Source of the DNA: Streptomyces sp. Ru73
Lineage (GTDB): Bacteria > Actinomycetota > Actinomycetes > Streptomycetales > Streptomycetaceae
Direction of reading: 5' to 3'
NCBI RefSeq assembly: GCF_002920575.1
Contig: NZ_PQSQ01000014.1
Location: 1 to 64,000, forward strand
Length of the DNA stretch: 64,000 nucleotides
Shown: positions 47,044-56,154 of the stretch, piece after piece
Layout: each line of letters starts with the position of its first letter
Numbering within the stretch: position 1 is the first letter of the stretch
Notes under the pieces: model-generated
Database searches by the model: none
What the model was told of the DNA's origin: nothing
Seen by the model: the letters and a program-made list of their open reading frames with translations, nothing else
Made by a program: the position numbers and the translations under genes

Positions 47044-47583
47044 TTACTTGCGCAGCAGCAGGACGAGGAAGGCCACGACGAGGCCGAGGGCGACGGCGGC
47101 GATGCCGTAGGCGGCACGCTCGCGGCGCAGCCCCGGCAGCAGCCGGTCGGCGGCCCAGCGGCCGGGCCCGGCGAGGGTCAGCGCGGCGGCGGCCAGGGTG
47201 AGCAGCAGCTCGTACTCAATGCCCTTGGGCGCGAAGAAGCCGCCGCCCCACTTCACGGCGAGCGCGTTGACCATGGTGCCGAGGACGGCGGCGCCGGCGA
47301 GCGGGGTGAGCAGGCCGAGCGCGAGGCCCAGGCCGCCGAGGGTCTCGCTGAGCCCGGCGATCACGGCCATGGCCTTGCCGGACGGGTAGCCGCTCATGGT
47401 GAAGAACTGCCCGGTGCCGTCCAGGCCGCCACCTCCGAACCAGCCGAAGAGCTTCTGCGCGCCGTGTGCCGCCACGGTCAGGCCGACGGCGAGCCGGAGC
47501 ACCAGCAGGCCGAGGTCGTGGGCGGGCGAGTGCGCGGGCGCGGCCGTCCCGGAGCGGGCGACGGTCAGGGCGGGGGACGTCAT
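47044..47583 (-). CDS. DoxX-family membrane protein
   Basis: A 179-residue protein with four helices; LLVLRLAVGLTVAAHGAQKLFGWFGGGGLDGTGQFF is the DoxX signature. ATG (complement of 47581-47583) follows AGGGAGAG. DoxX proteins are associated with thiol redox and oxidant defence or quinol oxidation in various bacteria. A dyad 33 nt upstream suggests control by a redox-type MarR or HxlR regulator. It is probably cotranscribed with the VOC gene. Confidence 0.85.
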   Translation of the reverse strand: MTSPALTVARSGTAAPAHSPAHDLGLLVLRLAVGLTVAAHGAQKLFGWFGGGGLDGTGQFFTMSGYPSGKAMAVIAGLSETLGGLGLALGLLTPLAGAAVLGTMVNALAVKWGGGFFAPKGIEYELLLTLAAAALTLAGPGRWAADRLLPGLRRERAAYGIAAVALGLVVAFLVLLLRK

Positions 47584-47615
47584 ACAGGCTCTCCCTGTCG
47601 GCAGATCGGAAAGTA

Positions 47616-47629
47616 CTTGAAAGTTCAAG
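47616..47629. promoter_or_regulatory. Operator dyad upstream of the DoxX-VOC pair
   Basis: CTTGAA-AG-TTCAAG is a perfect 6-2-6 inverted repeat, with another CTTGAAA at 47653-47659. Such TTGAA/TTCAA dyads precede redox-controlled DoxX genes regulated by MarR or HxlR proteins. The cognate regulator is not visible here. Confidence 0.5.
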
Positions 47630-47731
47630 CCATGCTCCGACCATACACAGTGCTTGAAACCTGTACAACATCCACCGCGCCCGCCGCGCCGCCCGCTGCC
47701 GGTACCCGCCGGCCCGCTCCGGCCGGTCCGC

Positions 47732-48781
47732 TCAGCCGCGCGGCACCACCGTGCCGAGCACGCCGGGAAGCGGGTACCAGTCGGCGGTGAGCACGCTCGC
47801 GTGCGCCTTGGCCAGCAGCGCGACCCGGTCCCTGGCCTGCTGCTCCGTCGGCTTCGTCCCGTCGATCGCCGGCGCCACCTTGTGCGCGTCCGTCATGATC
47901 ACCAGGTAGTGGCGGGTGTCGTACCAGGCCGTGTCGATGCCGCCGGCGTACGCCGAGGCGTCCCCGTCGAAGACCACGAACCAGGGGCGCAGCGCGGGGT
48001 CGGTGTAGCGGGAGCGGGGGTCGCCGGCCTCGGCGCCGTGCACGGCGGGGAAGGCGGTGGCGGTGGACAGCTGCCCCTGCCCCGCGAGGGTGCGCAGATG
48101 GGTGGCGTACTCGCGGTCGGTCCACAGCTTGTCGGCCGGATTGCCCTCCTCGACCGTGCCGGGTATCAGCTCGATCAGGAACTTGCCCGCGAGCGCGGAC
48201 CGCTCCGGCCAGCCGTCAGCGCGCACCGCCTCGTCCAGCGTCGCGTACCCGCCGATCAGGTCGCCGGGGCCGAAGACCGCGTCCCCCAGCTTCTGGCGCA
48301 CCAGCGCGTCGAACTCGTCCGGGCCGCGGCCGCCCTTGTCGTTGAAGCCGTCCTTCAGCTCCATCTTGAGCAGCACGGGCCGGTGGCCGGGGTGCGCGTC
48401 GTGCCAGGCACGCAGGTCGGCGAGGCAGCCGCCGAGCGGCTGGTTGCGGGACTTGGTGCGCAGCTCCGCCGGGGACGCGGCGTTCTCGCAGTTGTTGTCG
48501 TTGCCGAGCGGATTGCCGTGCGAGACCCGCCAGGACTTCCCCAGCCCGTTGGTCCACACGTCCAGCTCCAGCAGCCCGGCCCCGGAGTCCAGCGCGTCCG
48601 CGAAGTAGGGGTACTTGTCCTTCTCGTACGCGTTGTGGACGCCCACCGCCGTGGTCGTGTCGTACGTCGTGCCCGCCGCTGCCGCGGTCCCGGTGCCGGC
48701 CGGCCACACCACCGCCGCCGCCACCATCGCCGCACCTGCCACACCCGCCACCATCGTCCCCGTACGCCGATGTGCGCCCAT
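47732..48781 (-). CDS. Secreted Ca2+-dependent PI-PLC-like phosphodiesterase
   Basis: A 349-residue exported protein. Signal: GTMVAGVAGAAMVAAAVVWPAG, cleavage near AAAA-GTTYD. The mature domain begins TTAVGVHNAYEKDKYPYFADALDSGAGLLELDVWTNG, with His-Asn and Glu-x-Asp active-site residues, WRVSHGNPLGNDNNCE and VLLKMELKDGF; these fit the Ca2+-dependent phosphoinositide-specific phospholipase C group. The last 80 residues include RHYLVIMTDAHK. ATG is the complement of 48779-48781. It is the second PLC-like secreted protein in the window, unrelated in detail to that at 18370. Confidence 0.83.
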   Translation of the reverse strand: MGAHRRTGTMVAGVAGAAMVAAAVVWPAGTGTAAAAGTTYDTTTAVGVHNAYEKDKYPYFADALDSGAGLLELDVWTNGLGKSWRVSHGNPLGNDNNCENAASPAELRTKSRNQPLGGCLADLRAWHDAHPGHRPVLLKMELKDGFNDKGGRGPDEFDALVRQKLGDAVFGPGDLIGGYATLDEAVRADGWPERSALAGKFLIELIPGTVEEGNPADKLWTDREYATHLRTLAGQGQLSTATAFPAVHGAEAGDPRSRYTDPALRPWFVVFDGDASAYAGGIDTAWYDTRHYLVIMTDAHKVAPAIDGTKPTEQQARDRVALLAKAHASVLTADWYPLPGVLGTVVPRG

Positions 48782-48910
48782 GTGTCCCTGCTTCCTCGTT
48801 GGTCAGTCGATCAGGCGGCAGCGTACGGGACTTGGGGTACGGCGGGGACTTCTCGAACGGACGTCCGTCGCACCGTTCCCAGGCGTTCCCCGGCCGTCTA
48901 CGATGGCGCC

Positions 48911-49438
48911 ATGGTCGGCAGACGAACCGCGGCGTCCAGCCTCGCCGCCGGCGCCCTCACCGGTACGGTCGCGCTCTACATGGCGCTCGTGGCCTTCGGC
49001 AACATCACCGACTTCGACACCAACCGCGCGTTCGTGCAGCACGTCCTCGCGATGGACACCACCTTCAAGGACCCGGACCTGATGTGGCGGGCCGTCACCT
49101 CCCGCTCCCTCCAGGACGCCGCGTACGTCGCGATCATCGTCTGGGAGACGGCGTCCGCAGCCGTGCTGGTCGTGGCCACCGTCCTGTGGGCGCTCCGCCG
49201 GGACCTGGCCCGCCGGCTCAGCGGCCTCGGGCTGGTGATGGTCCTGCTGCTGTTCGGCGCCGGCTTCCTCGCCATCGGTGGCGAGTGGTTCGCGATGTGG
49301 CAGTCCAAGACGTGGAACGGCCTGGAGGCCGCCACCCGCAACATCGTGCTCGCGGGCATCGCCCTCCTGGTCGTCCAGCTGACCCCGGCCGCCGCCGCGC
49401 GGCGGACACCGGCACGGCCGGACCCCGGCCAGGAATAG
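48911..49438 (+). CDS. DUF2165 family small membrane protein
   Basis: A 175-residue protein with helices near residues 8-28, 71-92, 100-120 and 137-157. LVAFGNITDFDTNRAFVQHVLAMDTTF and MWQSKTWNGLEAATRNIVL are the DUF2165 blocks. The start ATG 48911 is chosen from family length; no clear ribosome-binding site. The function is unknown in the family. Confidence 0.8.
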   Translation: MVGRRTAASSLAAGALTGTVALYMALVAFGNITDFDTNRAFVQHVLAMDTTFKDPDLMWRAVTSRSLQDAAYVAIIVWETASAAVLVVATVLWALRRDLARRLSGLGLVMVLLLFGAGFLAIGGEWFAMWQSKTWNGLEAATRNIVLAGIALLVVQLTPAAAARRTPARPDPGQE

Positions 49439-49466
49439 CCGCGCGGGGCCCCCGGTTGCCCCCGGT

Positions 49467-50411
49467 ATGCGAGCAATCGGAGTGGAAGAATTCGGCGGAC
49501 CCGACGCTCTCCGGGTCCTGGACGTACCGGAACCGCAGGCCGGTCCCGGCGAGGTGCGCATCAGGGTGCACGCCGTTGCGGTGAACCCCACGGACACGCT
49601 GCTGCGGGCCGGCGCGCACGCGCACCGGCTCACCGACCGCGAGCCGCCCTACGTACCGGGCATGGACGCGGCCGGCGTGATCGACCAGCTCGGCCCGGAC
49701 GCCGACGGCCGGCTCTCCGTCGGCCAGCGGGTGGCCACCGTGGCCGTGCCGACGGGGCCGCGCGGCGGCACGTACGCGGACAAGATCGTGGTGCCCGCCG
49801 CCTCCGTGGTGCCCGCGCCCGAGGGCACGGACTTCACCGCCGCGGCCACCCTCCTGATGAACGCACTGACCGCCCGGCTCGCCCTCGACGAACTGGCGCT
49901 CTCGCCCGGCGACACGCTCGCCGTCGTCGGCGCCGCCGGCGCCCTCGGCGGCTACGCGGTCGAGCTGGCGAAGGCCGACGGGCTGCGGGTCGTCGCCGAC
50001 GCCAAGCCGGCCGACGAGAAGCTGGTGCGCGAGCTGGGCGCCGACGAGGTCGTCCCGCGCGGCGACGAGGTGGCACAGCGCATCCGGGAGCTGGTGCCGA
50101 ACGGTGTGCCCGGGCTCGTGGACACGACGCTGCAGGGCGAGAAGCTGTTCGGCGCGATCGCCGACGGCGGCCGGATGACGGTGTTCCGCGGCTGGTCGGG
50201 CGGCACGGAACGGGACATCGAGGTGCGCCCGGTGCTCGTCTCGGACTTCGCCACCGACACCGCGCGGCTGGACCGGCTGGCCCGCCAGGCCGAGGAGGGC
50301 GTCCTCACGCTGCGGGTCGCCGAGGTCTTCCCCGCCGAGCGGGCGGCCGACGCGCACCGGCTGCTGGAGGCCGGCGGCGTGCGCGGCCGCCCCGTGCTCG
50401 ACTTCTCCTGA
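49467..50411 (+). CDS. NADP-dependent quinone-type oxidoreductase (MDR superfamily)
   Basis: A 314-residue zinc-independent MDR. It begins MRAIGVEEFGGPDALRVLDVPEPQAGPGEVRIRV, has VPGMDAAGVIDQLG and the Rossmann motif LAVVGAAGALGGYAVELAKADGLRV. The substrate is unknown. It follows DUF2165 by 28 nt on the same strand and may share its transcript. Confidence 0.86.
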   Translation: MRAIGVEEFGGPDALRVLDVPEPQAGPGEVRIRVHAVAVNPTDTLLRAGAHAHRLTDREPPYVPGMDAAGVIDQLGPDADGRLSVGQRVATVAVPTGPRGGTYADKIVVPAASVVPAPEGTDFTAAATLLMNALTARLALDELALSPGDTLAVVGAAGALGGYAVELAKADGLRVVADAKPADEKLVRELGADEVVPRGDEVAQRIRELVPNGVPGLVDTTLQGEKLFGAIADGGRMTVFRGWSGGTERDIEVRPVLVSDFATDTARLDRLARQAEEGVLTLRVAEVFPAERAADAHRLLEAGGVRGRPVLDFS

Positions 50412-50429
50412 CCGCTGACCGGCCGTCAG

Positions 50430-50461
50430 GGCCCCGCCCGCCGTGCCGTGCGGGCGGGGCC
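50430..50461. terminator. Bidirectional terminator between convergent oxidoreductase genes
   Basis: Perfect 12-bp arms at 50430-50441 and 50450-50461 (GGCCCCGCCCGC and complement) with an 8-nt loop, sited between the MDR stop and the FAD monooxygenase stop. Confidence 0.8.
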
Positions 50462-50465
50462 GCGG

Positions 50466-51665
50466 TCACCACTCGATCCGGTACGACGTGAGCCAGTCGG
50501 CCGCGCCCGCCTCGCTGCGCAGGGCGCGGTGCGGCAGCACGGTGTCGCGGACGACGCGGCGCACGGGACCCACCGCGGTCCGCCGGGCCATCTGCGCGCT
50601 GGCCGCCACGACCTTCTCCACGCGCTCCCTGCGCAGTTCCTCGTACGCCTTGAAGGCGCGGCGGTTGCCGGCCTGGTCGCGCAGTGACTTCGCGAGCACG
50701 ATGGCGTCCTCGACGGCCATGGAGGCGCCCTGGGCCGCGTTGGGCGCCGCGGCGTGCGCGGCGTCCCCGATGATCACCATGGTGTCGGTCCACCAGCGCG
50801 GGGTCGAGGCGATGTCGTAGGAGTTGGAGCCCACGATGGTCTCGCCGGTGGACCGGATGATGTCGGCCGCCGGGGTGTTGTCCTCGTCGAAGAGCCCGGC
50901 CAGCCGGTGCCGCCACTGGTCCGCGGTGGTCCCCGCCAGGTCCTCTCGGGAGAGTTCGGGGCCCGGCGCGTTGGCGAACCACCAGGTCTCGCCGTCCGGC
51001 GCGCGGGTGCACCCGAAGAACGCCTTCTTGCCGAAGAACATGCTGTACGTGCCGTGGTCCGGCGCGTTCTTCGCGTCGCGGGTGTAGCCGCAGACGGTGT
51101 TGTGGCCGGTGTACCGGGGCCGCGCCGCCGCCGGGTCGATGAGCTTGCGGGTGACGGAGTGGATGCCGTCGGCCCCGATGAGCAGGTCGCCCTCGGCGCG
51201 GGTGCCGTCGGAGAAGGTGGCGACGATCCGGCCGTTCTCCACCGTCTCGGCGGCCACCAGCCGCTTGCCGTGCTGGACGCTGATGCCGCGCCGGGTCGCC
51301 TCGTCGTGCAGCACCCGGTAGAGCGTGGCGCGGCGCATCGTACGCGGCCCGGGGCCGTCCGGCGCGCCCCCGGCGTCGCCGTCCGCGCGCTCCGCGCCCG
51401 CCAGTGGGCGCTCGCCGAGCCGCTTGCCGGTGTAGCTGAGGAACTCCACCCGGCCGGCCGGGAAGGAGCTCTCGATCACGGGCCGGTCGGCGTCGATGAC
51501 GCGCAGCGCCGCCAGGCCGTTCTCGAAGACGACGAGGAAGGCCCCGACGTCGTCGGCGCCGCTCGCGTACGCCTCGAAGACCTCCGATTCGATGCCGGCT
51601 TTCTGCAGGGCCATCGCGGTCACCGCTCCCGCGATGCCACCACCGATGATCAGGGCGTGGGTCAT
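50466..51665 (-). CDS. FAD-dependent monooxygenase (class A)
   Basis: A 399-residue flavoprotein. N-terminal MTHALIIGGGIAGAVTAMALQKAGIESEVFEA binds FAD; GDLLIGADGIHSVTRKLID is the DG motif; MVIIGDAAHAAAPNAAQGASMAVEDAIVLAKSL is the second FAD motif. ATG (complement of 51663-51665) follows TTGGAGCG. It is related to the 27861 enzyme at superfamily level only. It may act on the same small molecules as the MDR protein encoded convergently, but that is a guess. Confidence 0.88.
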   Translation of the reverse strand: MTHALIIGGGIAGAVTAMALQKAGIESEVFEAYASGADDVGAFLVVFENGLAALRVIDADRPVIESSFPAGRVEFLSYTGKRLGERPLAGAERADGDAGGAPDGPGPRTMRRATLYRVLHDEATRRGISVQHGKRLVAAETVENGRIVATFSDGTRAEGDLLIGADGIHSVTRKLIDPAAARPRYTGHNTVCGYTRDAKNAPDHGTYSMFFGKKAFFGCTRAPDGETWWFANAPGPELSREDLAGTTADQWRHRLAGLFDEDNTPAADIIRSTGETIVGSNSYDIASTPRWWTDTMVIIGDAAHAAAPNAAQGASMAVEDAIVLAKSLRDQAGNRRAFKAYEELRRERVEKVVAASAQMARRTAVGPVRRVVRDTVLPHRALRSEAGAADWLTSYRIEW

Positions 51666-51720
51666 GACGCTCCAAGGTCGGACGGCCGGTCTCCGGGGCG
51701 CCTTCCGTACGCCCCGGCGG

Positions 51721-51765
51721 CGGGTGCGGCCCCCTCGGCGCCTGTGTCCGAGGGGGCCGCACCCG
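51721..51765 (-). terminator. Terminator with 18-bp perfect stem after the CYP102 gene
   Basis: Arms at 51721-51738 and 51748-51765 with a 9-nt loop. It lies between the CYP102-type gene and the FAD monooxygenase gene, both on the minus strand, so it should separate their transcripts. Confidence 0.8.
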
Positions 51766-51897
51766 TCGCACGGGTCCACCTTGGCGCGCCGGGCGCGCCG
51801 GGACCAGAGCGGGAACGGGCATGTCTGCGCCGGTCCGCACTTCTCGTCGTACGGGGTCCGGCCCCCGCCGTCCGCACCCGCCCGCGCGCCCCCGGGA

Positions 51898-54800
51898 TCA
51901 GCCCGCCGCGTACACGTCCTCGATGTAACGGCCCTCGGTGGTCAGCCCGGTGAGCCAGGTCTCGGCGTCCTCGGCGGTGCCGCCGCCGTGCCGTACGTAC
52001 AGCTCGCGGAAGGCGGCGCGCACGCCCGGCGCCATGCGGCTGCCGTCCCCGCAGACGTACACCCGGGCGCCGGACTCCAGCAGCCGCCAGACCTCTTCGC
52101 CGTCGGCGGCGATGCGGTGCTGGACGAACCGGCGGCCGTCCTCCGGGCGTTCGCTGAAGGCGGGGCGCACCCCGACGGCACCCGCTGCCTCGGCGGCGCG
52201 CAGCTCCTCGGCGTGCAGGAAGTCCGCGTCGGGCGCGTCGCAGCCGAAGAAGAGCAGCGCCGGGGCGAGCGGTCCGGCGGCCGCCACGCGGTCGGCGACG
52301 GCACCGCGGAAGGGCGCCAGGCCGGTACCGGCCGCGACCATGATCACCGGCGTGGGATCGGCCGGATCGATGCGGAAGGCGTCCCGGCACGGCTGCACGC
52401 GGGCGAGCACGGTGTCCCCGGCCTTCAGGGAGTGCAGATGGCTCGAACCGGTGCCGCCCGGCAGCAGCGACACCATCAGCTCGGCGTGGCGGCCGTCCTT
52501 CGCCGGGGAGGACGAGACGGAGTAGTGCCGGGGCCGCATGGGCGGCAGCAGGTCCAGCACCACCGGCCAGGGCAGCGCGCCGCGCAGCGCGGGGTACGCC
52601 TCGATCAGCTCCAGCGTCGTACGGGTGTCGTCCTCGGCGGGCGCTTCGAGTGCGGCGCGCTCCGGCGGGCAGGGGTTGTGCGCGGCCAGCAGGGCCCGCT
52701 GCCCGGCGGTCGGCCTGGCATTCAACTCCAGGTGGTACGTGAGGAGTTCGTGCACGGACAGCGGCCGGTCGACGGGCAGCGCGTTCCGGCCCGCACCCGG
52801 TTGACGGATGCTCAGTACGGCCGCCGGGTCCACGCCGAGCGCCTGCGCCGCGCGGGCGACCCGCTCCGGGGTGTTGGCGGGCAGCACGGCAAGGTGATCG
52901 GCGGTGCGGTAGGTGACGCCCTCGGGGAGGGCGAGCCGCAGGAACCGCTTCTTGCGCGGATAGCCCTCGGCGGTCAGGTCGTACGCCTCGGTGACGGTCA
53001 TCGGGGTGAGGCCGTGCCGGGCGGCGAGCGCGTCCAGCGGACCGCCGGTGATCTCGGTGACGGTGCACGCGGCCTCTTCGGGCGCCGCGGTGGCGCCGAC
53101 GCTCGCCGGGTCGCCGTACCGGGTCAGCAGTTCGGTGCGCAGCGCCGCGGTGAAGTCCTGGACGGTGCCGGCCATGTCACCGGAGGCGTCGGCCGCGGCG
53201 CGCGGCAGCAGCCGGTCGCCGCCGAGCGCGGCCAGCCGCTCGTCGAGGAGGGTGGGAACGCGCTGGTAGGTCGCGGCCCAGTTGCGGTCGCCGACGCCGA
53301 GGACCGCGTACGGGACTCCGTCCGCGGCACCCTCGGGCGCGCCCTCCAGCCAGGACACGAAGGCGGCCGCGTCATCGGTCGGACGGCCGTTGTAGGACGC
53401 GGCCACCAGGACCACCGGGCGGTCCGTGGGCAGTCCGCCCGCGTACGCGTCCAGCGGTGCGACCTCGGTGGCGCAGCCGAGCGCCGCGGCCTCGTCGGCC
53501 AGCCGCTCGGCGAACTCCTTGCAGGTGCCGTAGTTGGTGCCGTGCAGGAGCAGCAGGCCGGTGTCCTGGTGGATGCGGGTGGGCAGCCCGTCGTCGGCCG
53601 CGGGGCCCTCGTCCGCCGCCGCGCTGCCGGGCAGTACGGCGAGCGCCGCCCGGTCGGCCGCGCGGTGCGCCTCGGTGCGCTCGGCGAGCCGGACCGTGAA
53701 GCCGTCCGGCTTCAGCGTCAGCGTCTCCTTGATGGTCAGCGCGTAGTCACCGTGGTCCTCGAAGCGGTACCTGTGCACCAGCAGCGCCAGCAGCATGGTC
53801 GCCTCGTGCAGCGCGAACTGCCGCCCGATGCAGGCGCGTTCGCCGGTACCGAAGGGCTTGTACGCGTGCGGGGAGCGGGCCGCCTCCGCCTCGGGCGCGA
53901 ACCGCGCCGGGTCGAACAGCTCGGGGTTGTCGCCCCACACCGGGTCGCGGTGGAGCATCGGGGTGAGCACGGTGAAGATGTCCCCGGCCTTGACCGGGTA
54001 CCGGCCGCCGAGCACCGTGTCCGCCTTCGCGCGCCGGCTGAACGCGGCCGCCGTGGGCCACAGCCGCAGCGCCTCGTTGAGCACCTGCCGGGTGAAGGCC
54101 AGCTTGCCGATGTCCTCGAAGGACGGGTCGGGGTCGGCCGCGTCGCCGAACAGCTCGTCGGCCTCGCGGCGCGCCAGCCGCAGCGCGACCGGGTCCTTGA
54201 GCAGGTGGTACAGCGCGAAGGAGAGCGCGCCGGAGGTGGTCTCGTGACCGGCGATCAGGAAGGTGATGACCTGGTTGCGGATGTTGGCCGGGTCCAGCGT
54301 CGTGCCGTCCTCCGGGTGCGGCGCGCCCAGCATCAGGCCGAGCAGGTCGTCGGCGGAGGTGTTGCCGGAGGCGGTACGCGCGCTGATCACCTCGTCCACC
54401 ACCGACGCGAGGTAGTCGGCGTCGGCGCGGAACGCCTCGTCCTTCTCGGAGTAGTCCACGCCCGGCTTGCGGGCCAGCCGCGTCATGCTCCACTCCAGGC
54501 AGCGCACCATCGCGTCCACGAAGGGGTGCGGCTGCTCCCGCCCGAAGGACTCGAAGTCGAAGCCGAACCCGGCGAGCCCGATGGTGTCGAGCGTCATCCG
54601 GGTCATGTCGTCCGGCACGTCCACCGGCGCGCCGTCCGCGATCCGGCGGTCCCAGCTCGCCATCAGCCGGCGGGCGACCTTGAGCATCGCCGGGTGGTAG
54701 GTGCGCATCGAGCCCAGCGCGAAGGCGGGCATGAGGATGTCGTGCGCCTTGGCCCAGTTGGGCTCGTCGTTGTAGGCGGTGAAGAGGCCGTCGGCGGCGA

Positions 54801-55065
54801 ACTCCCGTACGTTCTCCAGCGCCGGCCCGATGGCCTTCTCGAAGCGGGTCTCGTCGGCCAGCTCGGTCACCAGGTCGACGGAGGTCACGAAGGTGGCGTC
54901 CCGGCCGTGCAGCCGGCGCCGGAAGATGGGACCGTGCGCGCGGGCCAGGCCCATGGCTCGCTGGAGGGGGGTGCGGGAGAGGCCCTTGGCGGTGATGTCC
55001 ACCACGGGAATCCCGTCGTCGCCGAGGGTGACGGTGTCGGCGCTCTGCAGCTGCGTGTCGCTCAT
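51898..55065 (-). CDS. Bifunctional cytochrome P450/NADPH-P450 reductase (CYP102, P450 BM3-like)
   Basis: A 1055-residue self-sufficient fatty-acid hydroxylase type protein (BM3: 1049). P450 domain about 1-470: I-helix FLIAGHETTSGAL, ExxR NEALRLWPTA, heme Cys412 in FGTGERACIGRQ. Linker, then flavodoxin domain from about 500 (LLHGTNYGTCKEFAERLADEA, the FMN loops ASYNGRPTDDA and GVGDRNWAATYQ). FAD/NADPH reductase domain from about 640 with RHYSVSSSP, VAAGTGLAPFRG, YVCGDGSRMAPGV and the C-terminal EDVYAAG. ATG (complement of 55063-55065) follows GTGGAGTC. All cofactor motifs are intact. Divergent from a PAS-LuxR regulator. Confidence 0.93.
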   Translation of the reverse strand: MSDTQLQSADTVTLGDDGIPVVDITAKGLSRTPLQRAMGLARAHGPIFRRRLHGRDATFVTSVDLVTELADETRFEKAIGPALENVREFAADGLFTAYNDEPNWAKAHDILMPAFALGSMRTYHPAMLKVARRLMASWDRRIADGAPVDVPDDMTRMTLDTIGLAGFGFDFESFGREQPHPFVDAMVRCLEWSMTRLARKPGVDYSEKDEAFRADADYLASVVDEVISARTASGNTSADDLLGLMLGAPHPEDGTTLDPANIRNQVITFLIAGHETTSGALSFALYHLLKDPVALRLARREADELFGDAADPDPSFEDIGKLAFTRQVLNEALRLWPTAAAFSRRAKADTVLGGRYPVKAGDIFTVLTPMLHRDPVWGDNPELFDPARFAPEAEAARSPHAYKPFGTGERACIGRQFALHEATMLLALLVHRYRFEDHGDYALTIKETLTLKPDGFTVRLAERTEAHRAADRAALAVLPGSAAADEGPAADDGLPTRIHQDTGLLLLHGTNYGTCKEFAERLADEAAALGCATEVAPLDAYAGGLPTDRPVVLVAASYNGRPTDDAAAFVSWLEGAPEGAADGVPYAVLGVGDRNWAATYQRVPTLLDERLAALGGDRLLPRAAADASGDMAGTVQDFTAALRTELLTRYGDPASVGATAAPEEAACTVTEITGGPLDALAARHGLTPMTVTEAYDLTAEGYPRKKRFLRLALPEGVTYRTADHLAVLPANTPERVARAAQALGVDPAAVLSIRQPGAGRNALPVDRPLSVHELLTYHLELNARPTAGQRALLAAHNPCPPERAALEAPAEDDTRTTLELIEAYPALRGALPWPVVLDLLPPMRPRHYSVSSSPAKDGRHAELMVSLLPGGTGSSHLHSLKAGDTVLARVQPCRDAFRIDPADPTPVIMVAAGTGLAPFRGAVADRVAAAGPLAPALLFFGCDAPDADFLHAEELRAAEAAGAVGVRPAFSERPEDGRRFVQHRIAADGEEVWRLLESGARVYVCGDGSRMAPGVRAAFRELYVRHGGGTAEDAETWLTGLTTEGRYIEDVYAAG

Positions 55066-55108
55066 GACTCCACAGTGACCGGCCCGGCGTGCCGTGCTCC
55101 CCGCGGTA

Positions 55109-55126
55109 ACTGCATGATTGTGCAGT
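55109..55126. promoter_or_regulatory. Operator dyad between CYP102 and the PAS-LuxR gene
   Basis: ACTGCA-TGATTG-TGCAGT (55109-55114 and 55121-55126), a perfect 6-6-6 inverted repeat in the divergent promoter, 44 nt from the CYP102 start. It suits binding by a dimeric LuxR-type protein. Confidence 0.55.
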
Positions 55127-55211
55127 GATTTCTTCGGTACGGGCCTTGCGGTCCGGGCGAAGATGATCATTGCGGCACGGTGTCCGGCCGGCCGCGGAGC
55201 GGACGGAGCCG

Positions 55212-55910
55212 ATGGACGACGAAAGGGACGGGAACCGGCGGCCGATGAGTGACGACCTCTTCGCGCACCCGGCGGTGCCGGGGCCCGCCGCCGCGCCCTG
55301 GCACAACTACTTCCTGATCCTGCTGGACCGGATGCCACTGCCGGTCGCGGTGTGCCGCGCCGACGGCGAGGTACTGATCGCCAACCCGGCGATGGCCGCG
55401 GTCTGGGGCACCACCCGCGGCCAGCTGCGCGGCCGCAACCTGCTGGACCACTTCCGTCCCCGGGCGATCTCGCAGGTCGGCCGGCTCGTGGAGGCCGTAC
55501 GGGCGGGCCGCCGCTCCCGCTACCCGGTCGAGGTCCGCTGGCGCGAGGGCGCCGACGGGCCCGAGCGGGAGGGGATGCTGACCCTGGACCCGGTCGGCGA
55601 CCCCTCCGACGAGCCGCCCGCACTGCTCGCCATCCTCCGCATCCACGAGTCCCGCCCGGCCCCGCGGCGGACCGCGGACGTCAGCCCCATGGAGTCCCGC
55701 ATCCTCGCCCTCGCAGCGGCCGGCGCCACCACCGCCGCCATCGGCAAGGACCTCGGCCTCACCGTCGACGGCGTCAACTACCACCTGACCCGGCTGACCC
55801 GCCGCTTCCGCGTCCCCAACCGCACCGCCCTCATCGCCCGCGCCTACACCCTCGGCCTCCTCTCCCCCACGACCTGGCCCCCGGCGGCGACGGACGAGGA
55901 GGACGGCTGA
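55212..55910 (+). CDS. PAS-LuxR family transcriptional regulator
   Basis: A 232-residue regulator. A PAS domain is at about 30-140 (LDRMPLPVAVCRADGEVLIANPAMAAVWGTTRGQLRGRNLLDHF). The C-terminal HTH (170-225) begins VSPMESRILALAAAGATTAAIGKDLGLTVDGVNYHLTRLTRRF and ends RTALIARAYTLGLL, the LuxR pattern. ATG 55212 follows GGAG; TTG 55170 and ATG 55245 are alternatives. PAS-LuxR regulators are known for polyene macrolide clusters; here the divergent target is a CYP102-type P450. The PAS ligand is unknown. Confidence 0.85.
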   Translation: MDDERDGNRRPMSDDLFAHPAVPGPAAAPWHNYFLILLDRMPLPVAVCRADGEVLIANPAMAAVWGTTRGQLRGRNLLDHFRPRAISQVGRLVEAVRAGRRSRYPVEVRWREGADGPEREGMLTLDPVGDPSDEPPALLAILRIHESRPAPRRTADVSPMESRILALAAAGATTAAIGKDLGLTVDGVNYHLTRLTRRFRVPNRTALIARAYTLGLLSPTTWPPAATDEEDG

Positions 55911-56154
55911 CGCTGTTGCGTAGCGCACCTTCACTCCGGACACCATCCGGTTGTCGGTACCGCGTCCTAGAGTGGGTGCTCCTGAGTCTGTGCACCGCGC
56001 TGGACGATCCGGGATCGATATCGGGGGCTGTCATGGAATGGCGGACAAGCTGTCGTAAGAGGCGAGGGACCACACCTCCCAGGTCAGGACGAGCGCATGC
56101 GGCGGGCTCCGGACCGATAGTGGTGATGCATCCCGACCGAGCGCGCACCGAGCG
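55911..56154. other. Intergenic region with a possible 41-codon coupled frame
   Basis: No clear gene. A frame from ATG 56033 to TGA 56158 encodes 41 residues (VMHPDRARTER at its end) and overlaps the ATG of the next gene as ATGA, but composition is Arg-rich and there is no good ribosome-binding site. CCGG-ACACCAT-CCGG occurs near 55937. Confidence 0.3.

Noticed and set aside
51496..55128. Open frame of 1210 codons antisense to the CYP102-type gene
   Set aside because: Translation is Arg/Gly/Val-rich without motifs, and the minus strand encodes an intact P450-reductase.
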